A DNA stretch of 64,000 nucleotides, taken from JBCAWW01 sp045106675. Its GTDB lineage: Bacteria; Bacteroidota; Bacteroidia; J057. The notes beneath the pieces were generated by a model. That model did no database searches. It was given only the letters and a program-made list of their open reading frames with translations, and had not been told where the DNA came from. A program made the translations under genes and the position numbers. Below, piece by piece: positions 17,876-27,000 of this stretch (positions are counted from its first letter, which is position 1; each line of letters begins with the position of its first letter). Where the stretch lies: contig JBGCFA010000011.1 of NCBI GenBank assembly GCA_045106675.1, forward strand, positions 18,117 through 82,116, in the 5' to 3' direction.

Positions 17876-18742
17876 TTATTTTGAAATCGGTCTTAGCTTA
17901 TATCCGGCAGCTCTGAGCAATTCAATTACGCCTTTTTCACCAGGTAAATGTGCTGCTCCAACTGCAATGAAGACTGATTCTTTTCGCATCATTTTTTCTA
18001 ATTGAGGAATCCAATTTCTGTTTCGCTCATAGAGCAATCCCTCCAACGATTCTTCCATTGTTTCTTCTCCCATGGTCATCGTGAGCAAATCTCCTAGACG
18101 TTGTTGCCGATAAAGTGCCAACATCTGATCATATTGTTCGCAGACTTCTTCTGGACTATTGACAATTTGTAGGAGTCCTTCTATCTGATCATCCATCGTA
18201 ACACCATCTAGATATTTCATTTGCTCTTTAGCTGTCTCTAGACCAGAAATCGGTTTTTTCATTTTTTTGAATTGCCGACTGAAGTACATCTCATAGGACT
18301 CTTGTTTGGCACCCATACAATATTGGCTCGAAAAGTGCTCGGATATCATCAACGGTTTGATACGTTCGAAGGTAGGAAGAGGCTGAGAGATTGAATCTAA
18401 CATGAAACTTCGTACGGCAGCCATCTCTTCAACGCTTAGAAACTGATCCAAGCTTTGATCCTTGGGGAGCATCATTGCGCGCATTGCACTGATCATCGCC
18501 CCCATATTGAGCTTCATTTCCATGACTAAACGATCCGCTTTTTTTAAGCGTTTGCTCACGGGAGCATCAATGAAAAAAGAATCTTTAGGAATGACATGGA
18601 TAGTGCCATACAAATAAGATGTCTGTTTTAGGCCATTGCCTTTGATTTCCCATAGCAATGAGTTGTACTCAGTCTCTTGAGCAAACCCACTCAATTGCCA
18701 ACAAAAAAGGCCAATAAATACTCCAATAAGGTAAATGCGCAT
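17876..18742 (-). CDS. TraB/GumN family secreted protein
   Basis: The 288-residue protein has a signal peptide ending at GFAQ. It keeps both hallmark motifs: GTIH at residues 46-49 (SYLYGTIHVIP) and GAAHLPGEKG with His265 near the C-terminus. These conserved histidines are thought to form a metal-dependent hydrolase-type active site in the TraB/TIKI clan. The substrate is unknown. A diverged paralogue lies directly upstream on the same strand. Confidence 0.87.
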   Translation of the reverse strand: MRIYLIGVFIGLFCWQLSGFAQETEYNSLLWEIKGNGLKQTSYLYGTIHVIPKDSFFIDAPVSKRLKKADRLVMEMKLNMGAMISAMRAMMLPKDQSLDQFLSVEEMAAVRSFMLDSISQPLPTFERIKPLMISEHFSSQYCMGAKQESYEMYFSRQFKKMKKPISGLETAKEQMKYLDGVTMDDQIEGLLQIVNSPEEVCEQYDQMLALYRQQRLGDLLTMTMGEETMEESLEGLLYERNRNWIPQLEKMMRKESVFIAVGAAHLPGEKGVIELLRAAGYKLRPISK

Positions 18743-18782
18743 ACCAATTTTGACTTAATAAGGTAATCTGTCGCTCTTTGGT

Positions 18783-19721
18783 CTAATAAATTACAGGGGT
18801 TACGATATAACCTTGAACCCTCAGTAAATGAAGTAGGCCAAACTCACCTGGTAATTGGGCGGCATTTATAGCGATAAACAAACTCTCTTTTTGCATGTGC
18901 CACTCTAGCGTTTGGATCCATGCATTGTTTTTAGCTTCGATCAATCGACCGGTTCCTCCCCCCATATCAGGACCACGCTCTGCGAGATAGGCAACTGCAT
19001 CTAAGTCTTGACGACGATAGGCACGCATTACCTCTTCATAATGAGCTTTGAGTCGATGGCGATCATTATAGGCATCTATCAATAGCTCTGTTTGTTGGCT
19101 AACGCTCATCGCTTCTAGATAGGGCGTTCTTGTCCATTCGGAGCCCAATATCTTCATGGGCTTCTTAATTACCTTGGCCAAATACTGTTCATAACAAAAT
19201 GGCTCAGCATTTTGCACATAACCTAGGCAATAGTCCTGCATCATTTGTTGCGCCACCAAAAGCGGCTTATATCTACTTTCTAGCTTATACCTGGATAATG
19301 CAGAGAGACTATCTTGAAAAAAGAGATTTATTTCTTGATACTGACGTCTAGGGAGCAATGCATCTAGGGTCGAATCAATAGGTACTGCGCCTCTATATAA
19401 TATATCTCGATCACGATAGTTGGGATCGGTCTCTAGCATCAAGCGATCTGTAGACTCCACAATGGGACTCAATCCCGGAGGAAGAAAAAACCAATCATTT
19501 GGTACTTTGTACAATATGGCATAGATATAAGATGGCTTCGCCATATCAGACCGTTGCACCTCCCAAATCAAAGCTTGGGCAGGTAAAACTTGCTGACGGC
19601 TAGGCTGTTGCATATCTCGGATCACAGGTGATCCGTTACTATCTCGTACCGGTGGCTGTGCATGTAGAGCGCCAAAACTCAAACAACACAATATGAACCA
19701 TAGGCTTCTCTTTTTCAACAT
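18783..19721 (-). CDS. Diverged TraB/GumN paralogue with lost active-site motifs
   Basis: The ATG at 19721 gives a 312-residue protein with a clean signal peptide ending at ALHAQ. An earlier in-frame start at 19796 would overlap rocD and put 25 residues before the signal. The fold markers align with the downstream paralogue (LIWEVQRSDMAKPSYIYAI, MLETDPNY, ESLFIAINAAQLPGEFG). The GTIH motif reads AILY (residues 68-71), and the C-terminal GAAH histidine is Gln289. Both conserved histidines are therefore gone. It probably arose by duplication and now has a non-catalytic or different role. Confidence 0.82.
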   Translation of the reverse strand: MLKKRSLWFILCCLSFGALHAQPPVRDSNGSPVIRDMQQPSRQQVLPAQALIWEVQRSDMAKPSYIYAILYKVPNDWFFLPPGLSPIVESTDRLMLETDPNYRDRDILYRGAVPIDSTLDALLPRRQYQEINLFFQDSLSALSRYKLESRYKPLLVAQQMMQDYCLGYVQNAEPFCYEQYLAKVIKKPMKILGSEWTRTPYLEAMSVSQQTELLIDAYNDRHRLKAHYEEVMRAYRRQDLDAVAYLAERGPDMGGGTGRLIEAKNNAWIQTLEWHMQKESLFIAINAAQLPGEFGLLHLLRVQGYIVTPVIY

Positions 19722-19764
19722 AAGTGGAGGCTTGCTAAAGTTCCCTATTCTGCAAAACGCGACT

Positions 19765-21012
19765 TTATCGTATAAAATTGCGTAAGGTTTCTTCAATTAT
19801 ATTGCAACAATCGTGCAATTGTTCTTCGGTGATGACCAAAGGAGGCGCAAATCTGATAATATTTCCATGCGTTGGCTTTGCCAATAAGCCATTTTCCTTA
19901 AGGGCGACACAGATATTCCAAGCAGTACTACTTTCTGGATCATCATTGATGACAATCGCATTGAGGAGTCCTTTTCCTCTCACGAGAGTGACTAATTCTT
20001 GATCACTATCTATATAAGCTTGCATCCGTTCTCGGAACAAGTCTCCCATAGTTTGGGCGTTCTCTGAAAGATTTTCCTCTACCAAAACTTTCATGGCCTC
20101 CATCGCTACTGCACTTGCCAATGGGTTGCCACCATAAGTAGATCCGTGCTCACCGGGCTTTATACAAAGCATGATTTCATCATCGCAAAGCACAGCTGAT
20201 ACAGGGAGTACACCACCAGATAATGCTTTACCCAAGATCAAAATATCAGGCTTGACATTTTCGTAGTCGCAGGCAAGCATTTTTCCCGTTCTGGCAAGGC
20301 CAGTCTGGACCTCATCAGCAATAAAAAGGGCATTGAATTTCTTGCAAAGCGCATAAGCTTTTTTAAGATATCCCTCCTCGGGAACGACTACTCCTGCCTC
20401 ACCTTGGATTGGCTCTACCATAAATCCAGCAACATTTGGATCTTGGAGGGCCTTCTCTAAAGCATCTAAATCATTATAAGGCACCAACTCAAGACCGGGC
20501 ATATAAGGACCAAATCCTTTGAAGCTACTAGGATCAGAAGACGAACTAATCGCGGCCAAAGTACGGCCCCAAAAATTGCCTTCTGCAAATATGATTTTGG
20601 CTTGGTTATCGGGAACTCCTTTTACTTCATAGGCCCATTTGCGACACAATTTAACGGCAGTTTCACCACCTTCTACTCCGGTATTCATCGGGAGCAATTT
20701 GTCGTAACCGAGCAATTCGGTCATATACTTTTCGTATGGACCCAATACGTCATTGTAAAAAGCACGTGATGTCAGTGTCAACTGTTGCGCTTGCTCAATC
20801 AACGCATTCAATATACGAGGGTGGCAATGACCTTGGTTAACTGCACTATAGGCAGATAAGAAGTCATAGTATCTATTTCCTTCTGGGTCCCAGACAAATA
20901 CACCTTCTCCACGTGAGAGAACCACTGGTAAAGGGTGATAATTGTGGGCTCCAAAACGGTCTTCGAGCTCAATTGCTTCGGTTGAACTGATTTGTTGGTT
21001 GAGTGATAACAT
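19765..21012 (-). CDS. rocD: Ornithine--oxo-acid aminotransferase
   Basis: A 415-residue PLP-dependent class III aminotransferase that converts ornithine to glutamate-5-semialdehyde. Visible family signatures are YDFLSAYSAVNQGHCHP, PMNTGVEGGETAVKLCRKW, FIADEVQTGLARTGK and the PLP-lysine segment ILGKALSGGVLPVSAV. These match ornithine aminotransferase better than acetylornithine or GABA transaminases. It is probably cytoplasmic. The TraB/GumN paralogue follows 43 bases downstream, but a functional link is unlikely. Confidence 0.93.
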   Translation of the reverse strand: MLSLNQQISSTEAIELEDRFGAHNYHPLPVVLSRGEGVFVWDPEGNRYYDFLSAYSAVNQGHCHPRILNALIEQAQQLTLTSRAFYNDVLGPYEKYMTELLGYDKLLPMNTGVEGGETAVKLCRKWAYEVKGVPDNQAKIIFAEGNFWGRTLAAISSSSDPSSFKGFGPYMPGLELVPYNDLDALEKALQDPNVAGFMVEPIQGEAGVVVPEEGYLKKAYALCKKFNALFIADEVQTGLARTGKMLACDYENVKPDILILGKALSGGVLPVSAVLCDDEIMLCIKPGEHGSTYGGNPLASAVAMEAMKVLVEENLSENAQTMGDLFRERMQAYIDSDQELVTLVRGKGLLNAIVINDDPESSTAWNICVALKENGLLAKPTHGNIIRFAPPLVITEEQLHDCCNIIEETLRNFIR

Positions 21013-21123
21013 ATATAATTTCTATAGGGGGCTGGGTTATATGCAAGTTAGAAATTTTCCGTGATGAAAATACGGAAAATCTAAAACGAATTTTCGAAAT
21101 ACATGATTTTTCGCTTCAACAGG

Positions 21124-21645
21124 CTAAAGCGAAAGACCATATCGCTCATTGAGCACATTAATATGATGGATAGTATGGCCTGCGGTCACCGCAAAGAGGG
21201 CACGGACACTCATGCTATTGTCTGATGCAACACCTGAGAGCAGTGCCATCTCGTCGCTCAAACCTAGGCGTAGGCATAGGGTCGCCATGCGAACTGATCG
21301 CCAATCCTGGACCAGAAGTTCTACGGAGTAGCTATCATAATTGGCACCTGCTATGTATATGTCCTGATCAAATCCTGGTAAAGCAGTGGTATCACCTCGG
21401 CCAAAACGCCAAGCTCGATAGGAAAAAACACGTTCTGCATCTGTGAGGTGTCCCACTAGTTCTTTTACAGACCATTTGCCTTCGGCATAACGATGCATCC
21501 ATTGCTTTTGGCTTAGAGCGGCAAGCTTTTGCGGTAGAGTGCTAAGCTGCTCTTCGAGAACGGTCATTATATTTTTGCCCTCTAAATGGTTCACGTAGCC
21601 TGCATAGAAAGGGGCATATTCATTTTCGTTTGGATACCAACTCAT
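21124..21645 (-). CDS. DinB-family metal-binding protein
   Basis: This 173-residue protein is a four-helix bundle of the DinB/YfiT type. The metal-binding histidine triad is visible as GHLTDAERV near residue 66 and GHTIHHINVLNERY near the C-terminus. KWSVKELVGHLTD is characteristic of the DinB_2 group, which includes bacillithiol transferases and many proteins of unknown function. It follows folA by 10 bases and is probably co-transcribed. There is no evidence for a specific substrate. Confidence 0.86.
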   Translation of the reverse strand: MSWYPNENEYAPFYAGYVNHLEGKNIMTVLEEQLSTLPQKLAALSQKQWMHRYAEGKWSVKELVGHLTDAERVFSYRAWRFGRGDTTALPGFDQDIYIAGANYDSYSVELLVQDWRSVRMATLCLRLGLSDEMALLSGVASDNSMSVRALFAVTAGHTIHHINVLNERYGLSL

Positions 21646-21655
21646 AGTTTGTCGT

Positions 21656-22156
21656 TTATTTCTTTTCTAGGGTACGAATTGTAAAGGCAAATTCATTTTT
21701 TTCATCGGCCTGATGTGCATCTACATCGACTATTTTCCATTCATCTCTATTGGGGAAATTGAAATGTACATCGCCATCGACTTCCGCATGAACGAGGGTT
21801 TCATAGATAAGGTTGACGAAACCTTTTTTGATAGATTCTTCATAAACCCCTGCGCCTCCAGTGATCCAGATTTCACCATCTGTTTTGGCTAATTCAATAG
21901 CCTCTTCGAGTGAATGCACCACTTCCGCTCCCGGAGCTTGATAGTCTTGTTTCCGAGTGATAATGATATTTCGGCGATTGGGCAGCGGTTTGCAATCGAT
22001 GGATTCGAAAGACTTGCGTCCCATTACGACCGTTTTTCCCTTAGTACTACGCATGAAATGACGCATATCAGCCTGCAATTTCCACGGTAAGTCATTGTCT
22101 TTGCCAATCACTCCATTTTCAGAGACGGCGTATATAGCGATGATTTTGAGAGACAT
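21656..22156 (-). CDS. folA: Dihydrofolate reductase
   Basis: The ATG at 22156 gives 166 residues, the normal DHFR length; an in-frame TTG at 22177 would add seven residues that the family lacks. Signatures are IIAIYAVSENGVIGKDNDLPWKL at the N-terminus, GKTVVMGRKSFES, PNRRNIIITR and WITGGAGVYEE. The enzyme reduces dihydrofolate to tetrahydrofolate with NADPH in the cytoplasm. A TAATTTTG element (22175-22182, minus strand) sits just upstream and could be its promoter. Confidence 0.96.
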   Translation of the reverse strand: MSLKIIAIYAVSENGVIGKDNDLPWKLQADMRHFMRSTKGKTVVMGRKSFESIDCKPLPNRRNIIITRKQDYQAPGAEVVHSLEEAIELAKTDGEIWITGGAGVYEESIKKGFVNLIYETLVHAEVDGDVHFNFPNRDEWKIVDVDAHQADEKNEFAFTIRTLEKK

Positions 22157-22219
22157 ATATAGATTGTTTGGGTACAAAATTAGGAAAAATGTGCTTGAGA
22201 AGAAGCCGGTATTTTGCCT

Positions 22220-22227
22220 TATCTTTG
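22220..22227 (+). promoter_or_regulatory. Promoter element TATCTTTG
   Basis: An exact TAnnTTTG match, with TTG at 22195-22197 22 bases upstream. It supports transcription of the lipoprotein-mutS2 operon, and excludes the in-frame TTG at 22214 as the translation start. Confidence 0.55.
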
Positions 22228-22276
22228 TGGCACATACAACAAAGGCTTCTTATTTGGCCACTCTTTAAGGAAAAAG

Positions 22277-22738
22277 ATGAAACTGCGGTATTTATTGGGC
22301 ATCCTAGTATGTTTGGGTTTGTTAGCCTGCGAAAGCACCCAAACTGAATATTTGTCTCCAGGCAAAATGCAGGAGGTATTGATGGAAATTCACTATGCTG
22401 ATGCCGCTACCGAACGCTTTGAAGCGAAGGTCCAACCCCGAAATGCATTACGAGAAGACCTTTATGACCAGATACTGGTGCGCTATGGATTGAGCCGAGA
22501 AGATTTTTTTATTTCCTATAAATACTATGTTGAGGAAACCTTTATCCTTGATTCTCTGTATGGTGATATGATCGACTCCTTTGATGTTAAGGTGCAAAGA
22601 ATAGAAGACTCACTCTCTGTCTCTAAGGCGAGAGAGTTGGAAATCAAGCGCATTCAAAAGATAGGAGACACCACTAAAACCCCAGCCAAAGAGATAAAAG
22701 CTATTTGGCAAAAATCGCCCAAGGATACAGAGAAATGA
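22277..22738 (+). CDS. DUF4296-type lipoprotein
   Basis: The 153-residue protein starts at the ATG at 22277, preceded by an A/G-rich stretch. It carries a signal with the lipobox LLAC, so it is predicted to be lipid-anchored. The body (KMQEVLMEIHYADAATERF, YDQILVRYGLSREDFFISYKYYVE) matches the small helical DUF4296 family of Bacteroidota, of unknown function. The stop overlaps the mutS2 start by four bases (ATGA), so the two are translationally coupled. Confidence 0.82.
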   Translation: MKLRYLLGILVCLGLLACESTQTEYLSPGKMQEVLMEIHYADAATERFEAKVQPRNALREDLYDQILVRYGLSREDFFISYKYYVEETFILDSLYGDMIDSFDVKVQRIEDSLSVSKARELEIKRIQKIGDTTKTPAKEIKAIWQKSPKDTEK

Positions 22739-25134
22739 AATGTTACCATCCGCACACCTACGAAAAACTCGGCTTTGATGTCGTGCTACAGTGGGTGGAG
22801 GAACGTCTCCATAGTAATGAAGCCAAGTATGCATTGTATGAAATGCAGCCAATGTCTGATCCTGCCTTACTGCTACCTGAGCTAGATCGCGTTGCGGAAC
22901 TCCAGAATGCATTAGAATTTGGCGATGGTTTTCCCGGAGGCTTATTCGTTTCCACGGGAGAAATCCTCGAAAAACTTAAAGTCAAAGGAAATTGGATTGG
23001 GCAATCTGAGCTTTTTCAGTTGTTACGCTGGTTAGATGGCATTGCCTCTGCAAGAAACTATTTTGCTAAAGATGAAGAGACTTATCCCGAGATGTATGCT
23101 TTGCTGCATACAGAGGAGTTCGAGCTTAAACTGATTAAGCGTCTTCGACAGATTGTAGATGAAAGGGGCAATTTGCGAGATGATGCTTCGCCCGAACTAG
23201 CAAGGCTCAGACGCCAACAAGGCAGTACTTCTAAAGAATTACGCAATACTTTATATAAGATCCTGCGCCAAGCCAATGATCAAAATTGGAGCCAGGACAA
23301 AGAGATCACTATTCGCAATGATCGTTTGGTGATCCCGATCAAAGCGGATTTCAAAGGTCGCGTCAATGGCTTTGTCCAAGACGTATCCCAAACCGGCGGT
23401 ACGGTTTACCTTGAACCCACGGCAGCACTTCCTCTCAACAATCACCTACGTGAACTGCAGTTCAAAGAGCAAAATGAGATTATCCGCATCATGCAGGATA
23501 TCAGTGCTGAACTCAGAGAGTATGTAGAGGGCTTGATGGTGTTTCGAAAAATCATGATTCAATTAGAGTTGATTCATGCGAAAGCTAAATTAGCGGTTAG
23601 CCTAGAGGCGATCCTACCCAAAATTAATCTCGAAAAACCGTACCTACATCTGCGTAATGCACGCTATCCTCTCTTGTTGCTCAAAGCCATGCAAGAGCCG
23701 ATGACAGTAGTTCCGATCAGCCTTAGCCTCGATAAAAGTCATCGTATCCTTATCGTTTCGGGCCCCAATGCTGGTGGTAAATCCGTCAGCTTAAAAACTT
23801 TGGGCTTGTTGCAACTGATGTTACAATGTGGTTTTCTCGTTCCCGTAGACGAAGGCTCAGAGTTTCAGTTATTTGAAAGTTTGTTTTTGGACATCGGTGA
23901 TGAACAGTCCGTCGATACAGATCTCAGTACCTATACTTCTCGTTTGTATCAATGGCGTCAGATGGGGGATCATATGAACGCTAAGTCTATGTTCCTCATT
24001 GATGAATTTGGTAGTGGGACAGACCCCAAACAAGGAGGAGCAATTGCGGAGTCATTTTTGGAACGCTTCGTTCGCCAAAGGGCGTATGGAATCATTACTA
24101 CCCATTATGGTAATCTCAAGGACTATGCAGAAATCACTTCTGGTGTAGCCAATGCCGCCATGCAATTTGATACCAAAGGGCTGAAACCCACTTATAGTTT
24201 AGTCGAAGGTTTGCCTGGACGCTCTTATGCTTTTGAAATGGCTCAGCGAGTGGGGGTACATCATACGATCCTGACAAAAGCGCGCAAAAAAGTTGGTACA
24301 GAGGAAATTGATGCCGAAAAACTACTCCGCCAACTAGAGAAAAAGAATATGGAAATCTCTCGTTTGCTACAAAAAAATAAGCAAAAAGAGGGAGAGTTAG
24401 AGAAGCTTCTACTTCAAAATCGAACTGAACAAGATAAACTCAAAAAAGAGCGTAAGGCCATTTTGCGTGAAGCTAAGGTCGAAGCCAGAGATTTGATTCA
24501 AGACGCAAACCGTAAGATTGAGAACACGATTCGAGAGATTATAGAAAAAAACGCTGCCAAGAAGGCTACCCAAAAAGCGCGAGAAAAATTACGAGCTGAG
24601 ATGCCTGAGGTAGAGCCTGCACCCATTCCGATTCCAATAAAAGCCGCCAAAAGCAAAGAGGGGGAAAGCTTGCAGATTTTGAAAGGTCAGCCCACGATTG
24701 GAGACTGGGTCAAGCTTAAAACATCAGAGTCTTTTGGAAAACTCGTAGAGTTACAAGGCAAAAAAGGCATTGTTGAGGTAGGAGATCTGCGCTTGACGGT
24801 AAAACTCGACCAACTTATACGTATCAAGGCACCTAAAGCTCCAAAGGAAAAAGCTAGTTCGATCAATATCATAGGGCTGCGCAATCGAGAAGTGAAAACA
24901 GAGGCAGATATCATGGGTATGCGGGTGGAGGAAGCAATCCCAGCGGTAGATCGCTTAATAGATAATGCTAGGGTTTCTGGCTTAAATCGTGTCCGTATAT
25001 TGCACGGCAAAGGGACAGGAGCGTTGCGCGAAGCGATCCGAAAACACTTAGGCGATATGTCCTATGTCCAAAGTGCTGTTGATGCTCCTGTAGAAGAAGG
25101 TGGGGCCGGCTGGACCATCGTGGAGATGCGATAA
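22735..25134 (+). CDS. mutS2: MutS2 endonuclease / ribosome-rescue ATPase
   Basis: From the ATG at 22735 the protein has 799 residues. An earlier ATG at 22705 would overlap the preceding gene further and adds ten unconserved residues. It has the MutS core and clamp helices, then Walker A GPNAGGKSVS and Walker B MFLIDEFGSGTDPKQGG. A long charged coiled coil (about residues 520-620) is followed by a C-terminal Smr domain (MGMRVEEAIPAVDRLID, HGKGTGALREAIRKHLGD). There is no mismatch-recognition domain, as expected. In the family, MutS2 suppresses homologous recombination and splits collided ribosomes. Confidence 0.95.
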   Translation: MKCYHPHTYEKLGFDVVLQWVEERLHSNEAKYALYEMQPMSDPALLLPELDRVAELQNALEFGDGFPGGLFVSTGEILEKLKVKGNWIGQSELFQLLRWLDGIASARNYFAKDEETYPEMYALLHTEEFELKLIKRLRQIVDERGNLRDDASPELARLRRQQGSTSKELRNTLYKILRQANDQNWSQDKEITIRNDRLVIPIKADFKGRVNGFVQDVSQTGGTVYLEPTAALPLNNHLRELQFKEQNEIIRIMQDISAELREYVEGLMVFRKIMIQLELIHAKAKLAVSLEAILPKINLEKPYLHLRNARYPLLLLKAMQEPMTVVPISLSLDKSHRILIVSGPNAGGKSVSLKTLGLLQLMLQCGFLVPVDEGSEFQLFESLFLDIGDEQSVDTDLSTYTSRLYQWRQMGDHMNAKSMFLIDEFGSGTDPKQGGAIAESFLERFVRQRAYGIITTHYGNLKDYAEITSGVANAAMQFDTKGLKPTYSLVEGLPGRSYAFEMAQRVGVHHTILTKARKKVGTEEIDAEKLLRQLEKKNMEISRLLQKNKQKEGELEKLLLQNRTEQDKLKKERKAILREAKVEARDLIQDANRKIENTIREIIEKNAAKKATQKAREKLRAEMPEVEPAPIPIPIKAAKSKEGESLQILKGQPTIGDWVKLKTSESFGKLVELQGKKGIVEVGDLRLTVKLDQLIRIKAPKAPKEKASSINIIGLRNREVKTEADIMGMRVEEAIPAVDRLIDNARVSGLNRVRILHGKGTGALREAIRKHLGDMSYVQSAVDAPVEEGGAGWTIVEMR

Positions 25135-25305
25135 TACAATAAGTAAGAAAACCGAAGCTCTAAATCTTACTGTTAAGGAAAAGTTTTTAGCAGTTCGCCT
25201 TTCCTTTGTCTGAGCTGTAAGGATTTTATTTACTTTGCATCGTATTACAAAGGAAACTACCTTATTTTACAGTATTGTTAGCATTTCTCGTTCCTAATTT
25301 TATTT

Positions 25306-25346
25306 ATTCGCCTCTTCTTGCCACCAGGTAAAGGCGAATTTTTTTT
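25306..25346 (+). terminator. Terminator hairpin 26 bases before cysC (possible attenuator)
   Basis: ATTCGCCT pairs with AGGCGAAT around an 18-base loop and is followed by seven T. It may simply end the mutS2 transcript. Its closeness to the cysC start codon, with a 170-base unassigned stretch ahead of it, would also fit transcription attenuation. No known riboswitch consensus was recognised in 25135-25305. Confidence 0.65.
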
Positions 25347-25371
25347 GAGGTAATTGATAGTAAATATTTCT

Positions 25372-25971
25372 ATGACGGAGAATATACATCCCATTTTTGA
25401 TCGCATATTGCAACGGGAGGATAAAGAAAAAAGACTTAATCAGCGGGCAAAAGTAGTTTGGATGACCGGCTTATCAGGTTCAGGAAAAAGCACCTTGGCT
25501 CAAGCCATTGAGAAGACACTACACGAAGCGGGTTATTTTACTAAATTACTTGATGGTGATAATATCCGTACTGGTTTAAATAAAAATCTCGGGTTTTCAC
25601 CTGAAGATCGTGCCGAAAATATCCGTCGGATTTCTGAAACAGCTAAACTTTTTCTAGATGGAGGCATTGTTTGTCTCTGTTCTTTCGTATCTCCTACAGT
25701 GGAAATACGAGACATGGCGCGTCAGATAATAGGGGAAGCAGACTTTTTAGAAGTATTTGTCAATGCTCCACTAGAGGTTTGTGAGCAGCGAGATGTAAAA
25801 GGTCTCTATAAAAAAGCACGCGCAGGAGAGATCAAGCAATTTACGGGTATAGATGCCCCATTTGAAGCGCCAACTCATCCTTCTATTGAAATAAAGACAC
25901 ACACTGAGCCATTGGAAGCGAGTCGAGACAAGCTCTTTGAAGCGCTAATGGAACATATTAAATATGAATAG
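25372..25971 (+). CDS. cysC: Adenylylsulfate (APS) kinase
   Basis: The ATG at 25372 gives 199 residues; an in-frame TTG at 25354 is less likely. The Walker A loop is GLSGSGKSTLA, followed by the family segments LLDGDNIRTGLNKNLGFS, EDRAENIRRISE, FVSPTVEIRDMAR and VKGLYKKARAGEIKQFTGID. The enzyme phosphorylates APS to PAPS, the donor for sulfotransferases. It leads a plus-strand run cysC-cysD-cysN and then polysaccharide export genes. Two sulfotransferase genes lie in the facing operon. No PAPS or APS reductase is present, so the product is probably used for polysaccharide sulfation (inference). Confidence 0.95.
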   Translation: MTENIHPIFDRILQREDKEKRLNQRAKVVWMTGLSGSGKSTLAQAIEKTLHEAGYFTKLLDGDNIRTGLNKNLGFSPEDRAENIRRISETAKLFLDGGIVCLCSFVSPTVEIRDMARQIIGEADFLEVFVNAPLEVCEQRDVKGLYKKARAGEIKQFTGIDAPFEAPTHPSIEIKTHTEPLEASRDKLFEALMEHIKYE

Positions 25972-25991
25972 TTGAATATTAGAATAGACGA
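25971..25991 (+). repeat. Spacer repeat, copy 1 (after cysC)
   Basis: GTTGAATATTAGAATAGACG and the next base match 18 of 21 positions with 26977-26997 after cysD. Both copies start at or just after a stop codon in the cys operon. Confidence 0.55.
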
Positions 25992-26072
25992 TCTTTAGCT
26001 TTTGGCTTAGTATTTGTCAATTCGATCATTCGACCAACTGAGATTTAAAACACTATATAATTTTAATTTCGC

Positions 26073-26975
26073 ATGGACTATAGACTTAGTCAATTGCAGC
26101 AACTGGAAGCTGAGGCCATTTTCATCATTCGTGAAACCGCGGCCATGTTTGAACGACCAGTGCTATTGTTTTCAGGAGGCAAAGACTCCATTACTATCGC
26201 TCATCTAGCTCGTAAGGCATTTTTTCCGGCAAAGGTCCCCTTTCCGTTAATGCACGTTGATACTGGCCACAATTTCAAAGAAACGATTGCGTTTCGCGAC
26301 AAATTTGTTGCCGAGATGGGCGCTAAATTGATTGTCGCTTCTGTACAGGACTCTATTGACCAAGGCAAAGCCGTAGAAGAAAAGGGCCCCAATCCTAGTC
26401 GTAACTCTCTTCAAAGTATCACCCTGCTTGATGCGATTGAAGAACATGGTTTTGACGGTTGCCTAGGTGGCGCTCGTCGAGATGAAGAAAAAGCTCGTGC
26501 TAAGGAGCGTTTTTTCTCTCACCGTGATGAATTTGGCCAGTGGGAACCTAAAAATCAGCGCCCAGAACTATGGGACCTTTTCAATGGTGCTAAATCTCAA
26601 GGAGAAAATTTCCGCATCTTTCCAATCTCTAATTGGACTGAAATGGATGTTTGGATGTATCTACAGCAAGAAGGAGTAGATCTACCGAACCTATATTTTG
26701 CGCATGATCGCAAAGTCGTAAACCGTGGCGGTGTTTGGTTAGCAGATACTGATTTTATATCCTTAGCGGATAATGAGGAATATGAAACTCGCAAGATTCG
26801 TTTCCGGACGATCGGAGATGCTACTTGTACTGGAGCTGTATTGTCGGAAGCTGATACGATTCCTAAGATAGTAGAAGAGATTTCAGCTACCCGTACTACG
26901 GAACGCGGTGGTCGTGCAGATGACAAGCGTTCTGATAGCGCAATGGAAGATCGTAAGAAGCAGGGATATTTTTAA
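26073..26975 (+). CDS. cysD: Sulfate adenylyltransferase small subunit
   Basis: The 300 residues match CysD. The PP-loop is LLFSGGKDSITIAHLARKAF, followed by PFPLMHVDTGHNFKET, GCLGGARRDEEKARAKER and the C-terminal RTTERGGRADDKRSDSAMED. With CysN it forms ATP sulfurylase, making APS from sulfate with GTP hydrolysis. It lies between cysC and cysN, with spacers of about 100 and 80 bases that share a repeated sequence. Confidence 0.97.
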   Translation: MDYRLSQLQQLEAEAIFIIRETAAMFERPVLLFSGGKDSITIAHLARKAFFPAKVPFPLMHVDTGHNFKETIAFRDKFVAEMGAKLIVASVQDSIDQGKAVEEKGPNPSRNSLQSITLLDAIEEHGFDGCLGGARRDEEKARAKERFFSHRDEFGQWEPKNQRPELWDLFNGAKSQGENFRIFPISNWTEMDVWMYLQQEGVDLPNLYFAHDRKVVNRGGVWLADTDFISLADNEEYETRKIRFRTIGDATCTGAVLSEADTIPKIVEEISATRTTERGGRADDKRSDSAMEDRKKQGYF

Positions 26976-26976
26976 A

Positions 26977-26997
26977 GTTGAACGTTAGAATAAACGA
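26977..26997 (+). repeat. Spacer repeat, copy 2 (after cysD)
   Basis: GTTGAACGTTAGAATAAACG and the next base match 18 of 21 positions with 25971-25991. Copy 2 is followed by a hairpin at 27001-27035. Confidence 0.55.
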
Positions 26998-27000
26998 ATG

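Noticed and set aside
25135..25305. SAM riboswitch before cysC
   Set aside because: I looked for the conserved helices and loops of known SAM classes and did not find them; only the terminator is supported.
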